Below, one piece after another: positions 8,620 through 16,917 of a stretch of DNA of 64,000 bases (its first letter is position 1; each line of letters starts with the position of its first letter). The DNA is from Bradyrhizobium zhanjiangense. Lineage in GTDB: Bacteria; Pseudomonadota; Alphaproteobacteria; Rhizobiales; Xanthobacteraceae. The stretch lies in contig NZ_CP022221.1 in assembly GCF_004114935.1 (NCBI RefSeq), positions 3,493,001 to 3,557,000 on the forward strand, read 5' to 3'. A program made the translations under genes and the position numbers. The notes beneath the pieces are model-generated. The model saw only the letters and a program-made list of their open reading frames with translations. It was not told where the DNA came from and did no database searches.

Positions 8620-9566
8620 TCAAGAGCGCTCCGGTATCGCTGCTGAACGCAAGAGACGCAAGATGCGTGACCCGAGCATTTTCGTAATTGTTGGATTGGG
8701 GCTATTGTCGCTATCGATCCAAACTGTGACGGTCCGCCCAACGATCAGTTCATCCGCATTATTTTTCACATGGAGCTTGATCCGTACTGGAATTCGCTGT
8801 GCGAGCCGAACCCACGAGAAGGTCGGATTGATGTTCGCCAGCATGCTCGCACCGGAACTCCTTTCGCGATCTTCAATTCCGCGGGCGATGCTCTCGACCT
8901 CTCCTCTCAGTGTCGAGCCCCCCATCAGGATGACGTCGGCAGGATCGCCTACATGGATGCGCGCGAGCTTTGTTTCTTCGAAGTAGCCTTCCGCACGCAC
9001 CGTATCGGTTTCGATCAGCGCCATTATGCCTCGTCCGGCCGGCAGATAAGCGCCCGGCCGGAGATCAAGGTTCGTTACGCGACCACTAACCGGCGCGCGG
9101 ATTTCTGATCGGATCAGGTTAAGATGTGCGATTTCCAGATCCGCCAGCGCTTGATTGTAGGTAGCCTTCGCTTGGAGGTCAGCCGCGCGGACCGTCTCGC
9201 GCTGCTGTTGAGAGACAACGCCGTCGCTAAGCTTTTCATAACGGGTACGGTCATTCGAGGTCCGTTCAAGCGCGGCTTCGCGGCTTGCGACCACGGCTTC
9301 TGCCTGCTGGACGGCCAGGCGGAAGCGCTGTGGATCCAGGCGGATGAGTACGTCACCTTTGCGAACCGCCTGATTGTCCTTGATCAGAACCTCTTCGACC
9401 AGCTGGAGACGTCCGAAGCCACGGCGACGACGTCGGCGCGGACGTGGCCGTCACGCGTCCAGGGAGCCTCCTCGTAGTGGTCCCACAAGTTGATGGCAAT
9501 CGGCGCCGCAATTGCGACGACCAGACCAGTAACAACGATGCGTGGGATCGAACGTTCGGTAGTCAT
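8620..9566 (-). pseudogene. HlyD-family membrane fusion protein of an efflux pump, frameshifted
   Basis: The N-terminal part starts at the ATG at 9566 (MTTERSIPRIVVTGLV..., one transmembrane helix, then WTRDGHVRADVVAVASDVS) and is typical of AaeA/EmrA membrane fusion proteins. At about 9402-9410 the frame slips and stops a few codons later. The expected continuation (QLVEEVLIKDNQAVRKGDV, then a hairpin and RSEIRAPVSGRV) is in another frame and runs intact to 8620. Restoring one base after GACGTCTC rejoins the two parts into about 315 residues. The partner genes for the inner-membrane protein and DUF1656 are intact, so this could be a recent mutation or an assembly indel. Confidence 0.85.
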
Positions 9567-9784
9567 GGAAGAAACTTTCCAAGTAGCGTGTAGCAGATGT
9601 CGACGAGAATCACGAAGATTGCGAAATCGAATAGCGCCGGGTGCCATGCGAAGCTCTTGATCTCGAATGAAACAGAGCGGTTGAGTGTTGCGGACAGTGC
9701 CATCCCTAGCCCGAGCGCGAAGATACAGGCGACGACAAAGGTCGGTATGAACACGCCCGCGACGTTGATCTCTTCATTCATCAC
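9563..9784 (-). CDS. DUF1656 small membrane protein (AaeX-like)
   Basis: A 73-residue protein with two predicted transmembrane helices (about residues 10-30 and 50-68), including the WHPALFDFAIFV motif typical of DUF1656. Such proteins are encoded between the FUSC-type pump and the HlyD fusion protein in aromatic-acid efflux operons (aaeX in aaeXAB). It overlaps the downstream hlyD start and the upstream FUSC stop by four bases each, so the three genes form one coupled operon. Its exact role in the pump is not known. Confidence 0.88.
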   Translation of the reverse strand: MMNEEINVAGVFIPTFVVACIFALGLGMALSATLNRSVSFEIKSFAWHPALFDFAIFVILVDICYTLLGKFLP

Positions 9785-11862
9785 GCAACTCTGTTACCAG
9801 TAGGAGCTGGTGCATCTGGAAACAGGGCGCGGCGTAAGCCGACCAGCGCGGTTAGTCTTGCTCGCTGGATTGCGGCGTCCCATTTGCAGTATTCGCGAAG
9901 TTCGGTATCAATGGTTGCGCACAATGCCTGCGCATCCTCGAGAGGGAGCTCGATATTCCCAGATGCAAACCATCGGAAGGCGTGCGACAGTTTGACAACA
10001 AGACCTTCGAGATGCTCGCTCCCGTGGTCGTTCGCGTTCGCCACGCTTGATTTGAGGTCGAGCAGATCCAGTCCCATCTGTAGAGTGGCAAGCGAGCGGC
10101 CAGCTTCGGTTTCTACGTCCGTGCCGGACAGCGCCAATCGCGGAACGATCAGGCCGAGACGGTCGAGCATTACGCCCACCCAGCGTTCTCGGTTCATCGG
10201 TCTGTGGGCACCGGCCAGGATTGCTAGATCGACCCAGCCATGCCGGATCAGGCGTTTGGCCGCATGCTTTGCGGTCACAGAACGAAATGCGCGAACTGCC
10301 AAGAACGCCGCAATAAGACCGATTAGTGACGCTGCATTGACGTTAGCGAACGAAGCGAAGTCCTCCAAGAATCTGTTCTGCAGATCGAGTGCCCCGATTA
10401 GACCGAGCCCGAGAGCCAACGCTTTGACAATGTGACGCGGATTGGCCTGGAGATAGCCGATGACGAGAAACGGCGGACCCAGCGAGGCCGCCAGCATCGG
10501 AAACCCATCGACTGCTGGGAAAATGACAAAGAGGTAGATGGCTGCGATCGGCAGCGACGCCACAGTCCAGAGTGTGTAGGACATCAGCGTGGGTGCAGGA
10601 TCGTCGAGGCTGCTGTAGAGCGCTGCAGCAATAGCGGCGATCTGCGCGGCGATGCCGCCTTCCGGCCATGCCGTGGCGATCCAGACCGCGGCGCAGCCAA
10701 GGACCGCCGCAAAAAAAGCGGCGACGGATAACGCCGCGAGGCCCTGGTCACGATGGAGGGTTCTCTTGGCACGATGGATTTTGGAAGCAGATGCCGTCAC
10801 TAGGCGGGAAGCAGGCTTGGATCCTTGGATGACCTCACTTAGTTCCAGGATAACGGCCAATGTTTCGATCATCGCCCTTGATTTGGCGATCAAGCTGGAT
10901 ACGAGAAACGTATCCCATTCGTTTTGCATGGCAGGAGGTGCGACCTTGAATTCTGCGCAGAAGCGCATCAGGTCGTCTGGGCTGTGCTGCGATTTAGCGG
11001 GGGCCCGCACCCATTCGCCCAGCTTTGAGAGAAGCTGATCCAGTTCCGGTGTACGCCGCTCCCCCAGTGCATCCAGCCTGTCTTCGATCGCTGTCAGCGT
11101 TGGAAGGACGAGCGCGAGCTTGTCCTGCAGGGCCCGAATCGCCCAGATCGGCGGTTTCGCTGCTGCTGTGTCGAAACGGAGGTGGGTCAACTGTATTTCG
11201 AACTGCGTAACGTCCGAAGCTAGCCGCCAGCGTGCCGCGTTGCTCTTGGTCGGAGCGCGCTTGAGGAAGACATCTGCTGTCCAAGCGGAGGCATCACGAA
11301 CCGCTGCATCAATCGACTTGATAAGGGCACTGGTGACGTCGCTTGGAAAGAGCAGAGTATGAACAGCCGTTGCGCAGCAGATGCCGAGCACAATCTCCTC
11401 GACGCGGGCCAGAGCGACGTCGAACACCAAATGTGGAGCAGCTACACTCGAGAACGCGACGGTCGTGGCTGTGTATCCTGCCAGCACAAAGGCGTAACTG
11501 CGAGGAGTGCGATCCTGAAGGGAAGCGTACAGACAGAGCGCGGCCCAGCTCGTGATGGCGAGTGTCATCAAGGATGGCTGATTGACCAGCAGTGGGACAA
11601 ACGCCACGGCTGCGCTGGCGCCGAGCAGAGTGCCAAGCAAGCGGTAAACGGCTCGCGAACGGACGGCGCCGGCGAGCGGTTGGGCGGTAAGATAGACAGT
11701 GAGCATCGCCCAGTAGGGCCTCTGCAGGCCCAGACGAAACGCCAGGTAGATTGCGAGCATCGCCGCGATGAACGAATTGGCCGAAAACAGCGCCCATCTG
11801 GGGTCGAAGCTGCCGGGAAAAATGGCGTCTCCGAAAATGCGCGAGAGGAGCGTTCGGGTCAT
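9781..11862 (-). CDS. FUSC-family aromatic-acid efflux transporter (AaeB-like)
   Basis: A 693-residue protein of the fusaric acid resistance/AaeB family: a first block of transmembrane helices (about residues 20-170, with RPYWAMLTVYL), a cytoplasmic helical region, then a second membrane block (about 370-510, with YLQANPRHIVKALALGLGL). These proteins export aromatic acids or related weak acids together with an HlyD partner. The ATG at 11862 is preferred over a GTG nine codons upstream. First gene of the FUSC-DUF1656-hlyD operon and divergent from an AraC regulator, which probably controls it. Substrate is unknown. Confidence 0.88.
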   Translation of the reverse strand: MTRTLLSRIFGDAIFPGSFDPRWALFSANSFIAAMLAIYLAFRLGLQRPYWAMLTVYLTAQPLAGAVRSRAVYRLLGTLLGASAAVAFVPLLVNQPSLMTLAITSWAALCLYASLQDRTPRSYAFVLAGYTATTVAFSSVAAPHLVFDVALARVEEIVLGICCATAVHTLLFPSDVTSALIKSIDAAVRDASAWTADVFLKRAPTKSNAARWRLASDVTQFEIQLTHLRFDTAAAKPPIWAIRALQDKLALVLPTLTAIEDRLDALGERRTPELDQLLSKLGEWVRAPAKSQHSPDDLMRFCAEFKVAPPAMQNEWDTFLVSSLIAKSRAMIETLAVILELSEVIQGSKPASRLVTASASKIHRAKRTLHRDQGLAALSVAAFFAAVLGCAAVWIATAWPEGGIAAQIAAIAAALYSSLDDPAPTLMSYTLWTVASLPIAAIYLFVIFPAVDGFPMLAASLGPPFLVIGYLQANPRHIVKALALGLGLIGALDLQNRFLEDFASFANVNAASLIGLIAAFLAVRAFRSVTAKHAAKRLIRHGWVDLAILAGAHRPMNRERWVGVMLDRLGLIVPRLALSGTDVETEAGRSLATLQMGLDLLDLKSSVANANDHGSEHLEGLVVKLSHAFRWFASGNIELPLEDAQALCATIDTELREYCKWDAAIQRARLTALVGLRRALFPDAPAPTGNRVA

Positions 11863-11951
11863 CGTTCTAATTCCAGGTCTGACAAGCACCCGAACGATAG
11901 AACTTGCGGCCCTCCAGGAATTTCGTTACTTTACCAAAAAATTGCTAAAAG
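11863..11951. promoter_or_regulatory. Divergent promoter region between efflux operon and AraC regulator
   Basis: An 89-base gap between two divergent starts must hold both promoters. An A/T-rich stretch (TTTCGTTACTTTACC followed by AAAAAATTGC) lies near the AraC start. No clear operator repeat was found, so the call rests on gene orientation. Confidence 0.5.
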
Positions 11952-12782
11952 ATGACAATGCGCGGTTCTCTCCTTCAGTACTTTCGTGAGCTGGATCCGG
12001 ACTCGCTCGAGCGTCCGGTCGTCGCACTCATGGTAAATACGCAGGAGAAAGAGGACGAAGTTCCGATCCACACACATCGGAAAGGGCAGTTGGTTCTTGC
12101 CCAGCGGGGGGGTGTGACTTGCGAGGTCCCTAGTGGGCTTTGGATGGTGCCTCCGCGATGCGGCGTCTGGATTCCTGGAGGCATGCCGCACAGCAACCGC
12201 GCGACCGCCAATGCCAGCATTTACTTCCTGTACGTGGATATGAACGCGGCACCTGTTCCGCACGAGTGTTGCACGCTGTCGATCACTCCTCTGCTGCATG
12301 AGGTCATTCATCGTCTGGCGACACTGGCGCCTCTTTATGATCAGGAAGGTCCGGCGGCTCATATAGTCGCGGTTCTGCTGAACGAACTCATCGAGATGCC
12401 GACGGAGCGATTGCATCTTCCGGTTACGCGTCATTCAAAGCTGCGTGCGATTGCGGATGCGCTGATGGAAAACCCGGCGGATCGCCGTACGGTGGCAGAG
12501 TGGGGCGAGGCGATGGCGCTAGGGGAGCGAACCTTGATGCGCCTCGTCGTCGCCGAGACCGGCATGACGTTCAGTCGTTGGCGCCAACAACTGCACATCA
12601 TCATCGCGCTTCAGCGGCTGTCGGCGGGAGATTCAGTGCAAGCTGTATCCGAGGTTCTCGGCTACGACTCCGTCAGCGCTTTCATAACGATGTTCAAGAA
12701 AGCGCTTGGCAAATCGCCGGCGCGGTATTTTTCCGACCGTGCTAAGCGAGGCGAACAGACGCCCGCGGCTCATCTCAGTTAG
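11952..12782 (+). CDS. AraC-family transcriptional regulator (efflux-linked)
   Basis: A 276-residue regulator with an N-terminal cupin-type sensor domain (THRKGQLVLAQRGGV, WMVPPRCGVWIPGGMPHSN) and a C-terminal AraC double helix-turn-helix (ERTLMRLVVAETGMTFSRW, VSEVLGYDSVSAFITMFKKA). It is divergent from the FUSC efflux operon and probably regulates it. It is clearly paralogous to the AraC gene at 38543-39415: the same GLW-V-PP---VWIP-G--HSN and ETGMTF-RWRQ-LHI--ALQRL-AG-SVQAVS patterns occur. The two regulators may therefore recognise related ligands. Confidence 0.9.
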   Translation: MTMRGSLLQYFRELDPDSLERPVVALMVNTQEKEDEVPIHTHRKGQLVLAQRGGVTCEVPSGLWMVPPRCGVWIPGGMPHSNRATANASIYFLYVDMNAAPVPHECCTLSITPLLHEVIHRLATLAPLYDQEGPAAHIVAVLLNELIEMPTERLHLPVTRHSKLRAIADALMENPADRRTVAEWGEAMALGERTLMRLVVAETGMTFSRWRQQLHIIIALQRLSAGDSVQAVSEVLGYDSVSAFITMFKKALGKSPARYFSDRAKRGEQTPAAHLS

Positions 12783-13043
12783 AGAAGCTGGCCTTTTGAA
12801 AGTGGGACCGGCTGTCGTGGATGCTCGAAGTCCTCCCGCGACAATATTTCCGCTCATGAACAGGACCGGAAATCGGTGATCGCCCGGTTCGTTCTCATGA
12901 CCGCGATCCCGTCCACGGACGTCCGTTGTGACTGACGTCTTTTGCTCTTGCATTGAGAGCGTCGACTTTGCGTGTCCCCTCGTGGTTTGAGCGGAACGGC
13001 GCCGCCGCGAAAGCGCTACCTTATGCGTCCTTCTTCAATTCTA

Positions 13044-14120
13044 TCAGAGTTGCTCGTTTTTGATGATCTCGATGCCGAATCCCGCAAGCCCCTTGAAGTG
13101 ATGGGTGGATGATGTCAGATGGCGGATCGAGGCTATGCCAAGATCTCGCAATATTTGCGCCCCAACGCCGATCTCGCGCCACTGCCGGTCACGGTGCTCT
13201 TCCGAAGAGGACGATGGGAGCAGGGGGGCCGGTGGAACACCAGCCGCACCGTCTCTTAGATAGACGAGCACACCACTTCCGTTATTTTTGAAGCGTTGCA
13301 GCACAACATTCATCTTTGCTTGTGCCTCTCCCGAGAACATGTCCCGGATGATGTTCGGCTTGTAAAATCGGGTCAGTACGTTCTTGCCGTCGCCGATCCC
13401 GCCATACACGTATGCCACGTGATGGATCGGATCAAACGGCGTACGATACGAATATCCCTGCAGCGGACCAATCGGGCTGTCGGCGGTCACACTTGAGACC
13501 CTTTCAACCAACTTCTCACGCGCCTGCCGGAAGCCAATGATCTCGGCAATAGTTACGTATTTGAGAGAGTGCCTGGCGGCGAAATCTCGAACTTGCGAGC
13601 CCTTCATCACGGACCCGTCGTCGTTCATCAGTTCACTGATTACTCCAACTGGAGCCAGTTTGGTCAACCGGCACAGGTCGACCGCAGCTTCAGTATGACC
13701 CGACCGCATCAGGACGCCACCCTCCTTCGATATAAGAGGGAAGATATGGCCAGGACGTGCAAAGTCGCTTGCGCTGACGTTGCAGTTGGCCAGCGCCCGG
13801 CAGCAGGAGGCGCGTTCTTCAGCTGAGATTCCGGTCCCGCCATCAGGCTTGTAATCGATCGAGACAGTGAAAGCGGTGGTGTGGTTGGACTCGTTGTGGA
13901 CGACCATTGGATCTAGTCTCAAACGACGCGCATGCTCTAACGTGATGGGTGCGCAGACGATTCCAGAGGTATGGCGGATAATAAACGCCATCCTTTCAGT
14001 TGAGCAAAGAGACGCCGCGACAACGAGATCTCCTTCACCTTCTCGATCATCATCGTCCGCGACGACGACAATCTCTCCTTCGGAGAATGCTTTCAGGGCG
14101 GCAGAAATCGAGCCCATCAT
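13044..14120 (-). CDS. ribB: RibB (DHBP synthase) fused to a degenerate GTP cyclohydrolase II domain (RibBX-type)
   Basis: A 358-residue two-domain protein. The N-terminal 3,4-dihydroxy-2-butanone 4-phosphate synthase domain keeps its acidic active site (DDDDREGEGDLV) and RSGHTEAAVDLCRLT, so it should convert ribulose 5-phosphate to DHBP for riboflavin synthesis. The C-terminal half aligns in layout with GTP cyclohydrolase II (GVLVYLRDG, AQILRDLGIASIRHLT). The zinc-binding cysteines and surrounding LRCDCG-type motif are gone, replaced by GEAQAKMNVVLQ. It should be inactive as RibA. This matches the described RibBX hybrid class. The ATG at 14120 has GAGAG upstream. It follows an acyl-CoA ligase gene on the same strand. 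Confidence 0.88.
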   Translation of the reverse strand: MMGSISAALKAFSEGEIVVVADDDDREGEGDLVVAASLCSTERMAFIIRHTSGIVCAPITLEHARRLRLDPMVVHNESNHTTAFTVSIDYKPDGGTGISAEERASCCRALANCNVSASDFARPGHIFPLISKEGGVLMRSGHTEAAVDLCRLTKLAPVGVISELMNDDGSVMKGSQVRDFAARHSLKYVTIAEIIGFRQAREKLVERVSSVTADSPIGPLQGYSYRTPFDPIHHVAYVYGGIGDGKNVLTRFYKPNIIRDMFSGEAQAKMNVVLQRFKNNGSGVLVYLRDGAAGVPPAPLLPSSSSEEHRDRQWREIGVGAQILRDLGIASIRHLTSSTHHFKGLAGFGIEIIKNEQL

Positions 14121-14178
14121 GTGTCTCTCGGTCCGTTTGGTGCGCTCAATGACCAAGTTTGTGTTCGACGCCCCAGCT

Positions 14179-15834
14179 TTAGCCCGCTATTGCCTTCGCT
14201 GATCCAGCCGTTTCACGTAACAGGAACTTCTGAATCTTTCCGGTGGAGGTTTTCGGAAGCGGGCCAAAGATTACTGATTTCGGTGCCTTGAACCCTGAAA
14301 GCTGATTCTTGCAAAAAACAATGAGTTCGGGTTCTGTTACAGCGGAATTGTCCTTGAGCTCGACAAAAGCACACGGGACTTCGCCCCATTTCGCGTCCGG
14401 CTTGGCCACCACGGCAGCAAACAACACGGCCGGATGCTTGTAGAGCACGTCTTCCACCTCCACCGATGATATGTTCTCGCCCCCTGAGATGATGATGTCC
14501 TTCGATCGGTCTTTGACGATGACGTAGCCATGTTCATCCAGAACGCCGAGATCGCCGGTGTGGAACCAACCGCTCTCGAAGGCCTGCCGGGTGGCTTTCT
14601 CGTTTTTCAAATAACCTTTCATTACCATGTTGCCGCGGAACATGACTTCGCCGATCGTCTCGCCGTCACGCGGTACTTCCTGCATCGTCTCGGGATTCAT
14701 GACCGTGAGGGCGTCCTGCAGATGGTAAGGCACGCCCTGCCGGCTCTTCATCTTCGCGCGCTCGGCTGCGGGCAACTCGTCCCAACCAGGTTGCTCGGCG
14801 CAGACGGAGGCGGGCCCGTAGACCTCGGTTAGGCCGTAGACGTGCGTGAGCTTTATGCCGATGCTCTCAGCGCCTTCGAGCACTGCAACCGGAGGCGCTG
14901 CGCCGGCGATCAGGCCCACGACGCCGCGGGCCGCATTGCGCTCCAACGCGTCGGGCGCGTTGATCAGCATATTGTAGACAATCGGCGCGCCGCACATGTG
15001 GGTAACGCCGTGCTGCTTGATCAGCTCGAAAATCCTGGTCGGCTCGACCTTGCGCAGGCAGACATTAATGCCGGCAGCTGCTGCCAGGGTCCAGGGGAAG
15101 CACCAGCCGTTGCAGTGAAACATCGGCAACGTCCAGAGGTAGACCGGATGCTGGCCGAGATTGCCGGCGAGGATGGTGCTAACGGCACTCAGATAGGCTC
15201 CGCGATAGTGCGTTACGACCCCCTTTGGATCACCCGTAGTTCCAGAGGTATAACTGAGAGCAATTGCATCCCACTCATCATTCGGATGATGCCACGCGAA
15301 GGCGGGGTCGCCGGATACGAGTGCAGTTTCGTAGTCGATGTCCCCGATTGCAGTGCTCGAGAAGTGATTGTCCCTGACATCGACGATCAGTGGCTTCGGT
15401 CCGGATAGGAGGGCGATCGCCTCCCTAATCAGGTCTGCAAATTCTGGGTCGACCAGCAGGACTTTGGCGCCGCCATGATCGAGCTGAAACGCGATGCTGG
15501 CGGCGTCAAGCCGAATATTTATGGCGTGAATGATCGCTCCGATCATCGGTATTGAAAAGTGCGATTCCACCATGGCCGGCACGTTTGGCAGCATCACGGC
15601 GACAGTATCGCCGCGACGGATGCCGTACTGATCCAGAAAGGAGGCAAACCGCCTGCAACGCTCGAAAGTCTCCTTCCACGTGAAGCACCGTTCCTCGTAG
15701 ATGACACTAGTGAGATTCGGATAGACGTGGGCGCTGCGCTGTAGGAAGCTCACCGGGGTCAACGGTACATAATTCGCTTTCACTTTATCCAAGTTCTTGT
15801 CGAATGGACTGATCGTCATCTTTTCTGGAGCCAT
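14179..15834 (-). CDS. AMP-dependent acyl-CoA synthetase/ligase
   Basis: A 551-residue adenylate-forming ligase. The P-loop motif YTSGTTGDPKGVV, YGLTEVYGP, GWFHTGDLGVLDEHGY, and the C-terminal KTSTGKIQK with its catalytic lysine are all present, so it should activate a carboxylic acid to its CoA thioester. Overall it resembles the medium-chain/DmdB-like ligase group, but the substrate cannot be read. Start at the ATG at 15834 gives the usual length; a second ATG lies five codons inside. It is downstream of an Lrp regulator and upstream of ribBX on one strand, a plausible three-gene unit. Confidence 0.9.
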   Translation of the reverse strand: MAPEKMTISPFDKNLDKVKANYVPLTPVSFLQRSAHVYPNLTSVIYEERCFTWKETFERCRRFASFLDQYGIRRGDTVAVMLPNVPAMVESHFSIPMIGAIIHAINIRLDAASIAFQLDHGGAKVLLVDPEFADLIREAIALLSGPKPLIVDVRDNHFSSTAIGDIDYETALVSGDPAFAWHHPNDEWDAIALSYTSGTTGDPKGVVTHYRGAYLSAVSTILAGNLGQHPVYLWTLPMFHCNGWCFPWTLAAAAGINVCLRKVEPTRIFELIKQHGVTHMCGAPIVYNMLINAPDALERNAARGVVGLIAGAAPPVAVLEGAESIGIKLTHVYGLTEVYGPASVCAEQPGWDELPAAERAKMKSRQGVPYHLQDALTVMNPETMQEVPRDGETIGEVMFRGNMVMKGYLKNEKATRQAFESGWFHTGDLGVLDEHGYVIVKDRSKDIIISGGENISSVEVEDVLYKHPAVLFAAVVAKPDAKWGEVPCAFVELKDNSAVTEPELIVFCKNQLSGFKAPKSVIFGPLPKTSTGKIQKFLLRETAGSAKAIAG

Positions 15835-15927
15835 TGGGTTACATCGTGAATCAGAATGAGTGTCGATGGCCACCGTGATTGGAGTCGCTCTCAACGGTCG
15901 CTTCTGACATCGCATATTTTTTGGCGG

Positions 15928-16554
15928 CTAAAGGCCGGCCGTGCCGTGATCAAAGATCCGCGAAGTCTCCAAGTTCATTCCGCCGTCGGGCCGAGCCTGA
16001 GGCGAAGCATCATATTGGGATTTGGTGGGTCTCTCGATGCGCCTAGAAGCAGGGTTGCCCGACTTGATCTGAACGGGACGGTTTGTGTCGATAGGAAGCA
16101 CAGTCTTATGGGAAATCCGCTTCAGCGCCAGGCTTGAGCGAATGCTGGAAACACCTGCGATCCGTGAGAGCTTGTTCACGATGAGGTCTTCAAGAGCCTC
16201 GATGTCTGATACCATGACGCGAAGGAGATAATCGCTATCTCCCGTCATGAGATAGCATTCCATCACCTCACCCAGGCGATCTATTGAGCGCGTGAAACTG
16301 TCGAGGGACAATTGAATCTGCTTTTCAAGTTTGATCTGTATGAAGGCAGTGACGCCGATGCCGAGAACTGCTGGATCCAGCACAGCGATTCTTCGGTCAA
16401 TGACTCCCAGCTTTTCGAGGGTGCGAACTCGGGCGAGGCAGGGGGATGGTGAGAGATTGACGCGAGAAGCGAGCTCAACGTTCGTCAAGTTCGCGTTCTG
16501 CTGCAGTTCATTCAAGATCTTGATATCGATCCGATCTAAAGCTGTCGTCGTCAT
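15928..16554 (-). CDS. Lrp/AsnC-family transcriptional regulator
   Basis: A 208-residue protein. An N-terminal winged helix-turn-helix (LDRIDIKILNELQQNANLTN, VNLSPSPCLARVRTLEKLG) is followed by an RAM/Lrp effector domain (about residues 65-145, ending SIRSSLALKRI) and an unusual 50-residue tail rich in Arg, Pro and Ser. Typical Lrp proteins are about 150-160 residues, so the tail is odd. The ATG at 16554 has GGGAG ten bases upstream. It probably regulates itself and perhaps the ligase-ribBX genes behind it. Confidence 0.88.
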   Translation of the reverse strand: MTTTALDRIDIKILNELQQNANLTNVELASRVNLSPSPCLARVRTLEKLGVIDRRIAVLDPAVLGIGVTAFIQIKLEKQIQLSLDSFTRSIDRLGEVMECYLMTGDSDYLLRVMVSDIEALEDLIVNKLSRIAGVSSIRSSLALKRISHKTVLPIDTNRPVQIKSGNPASRRIERPTKSQYDASPQARPDGGMNLETSRIFDHGTAGL

Positions 16555-16670
16555 GTCGGTTTCTCCCGTGGGCAAGCGTTCGTTATGGCATCGAGGCCCG
16601 GCCCCCCGCGTTATCTCGCGTGATGACATCTCGATGAAACGAATGCTAACCGCTGCCTGGGCTTGTAGAA

Positions 16671-16699
16671 TTTCGATAATATGACGACTTATATCGAAA
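16671..16699. promoter_or_regulatory. Inverted repeat upstream of the Lrp gene, candidate operator
   Basis: TTTCGATA and TATCGAAA are a perfect 8-base inverted repeat separated by 13 bases of A/T-rich sequence, about 117 bases upstream of the Lrp start. Lrp-family regulators commonly bind such dyads for autoregulation. It is the only clear structure found in the 363-base gap 16555-16917 between the Lrp gene and the pccR stop. Confidence 0.45.
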
Positions 16700-16917
16700 A
16701 ACGGACAATCTATGCGGCGCTGCCAAATCTATTCTGCATTGCCGAAAAGGCTCGTTTGGCTGTTGCCACGGCTGTGTGCACAATGATTGCAGAATGAGCA
16801 ACCGCCTCTGGCTGCAATTGCGCAGCCTCTGCTAACCTCTCGTGGCGAACGCATTTAGTGGAGCTGGATCCCTAGCAAGAGCAGAGATCTTAGGAGCCTC
16901 GCGTCACCATTCCCCAA

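Noticed and set aside
12783..13043. Minus-strand frame between the AraC gene and ribBX as a small gene
   Set aside because: Its first half lacks recognisable pattern and its second half is antisense to the AraC coding region; no ribosome binding site.
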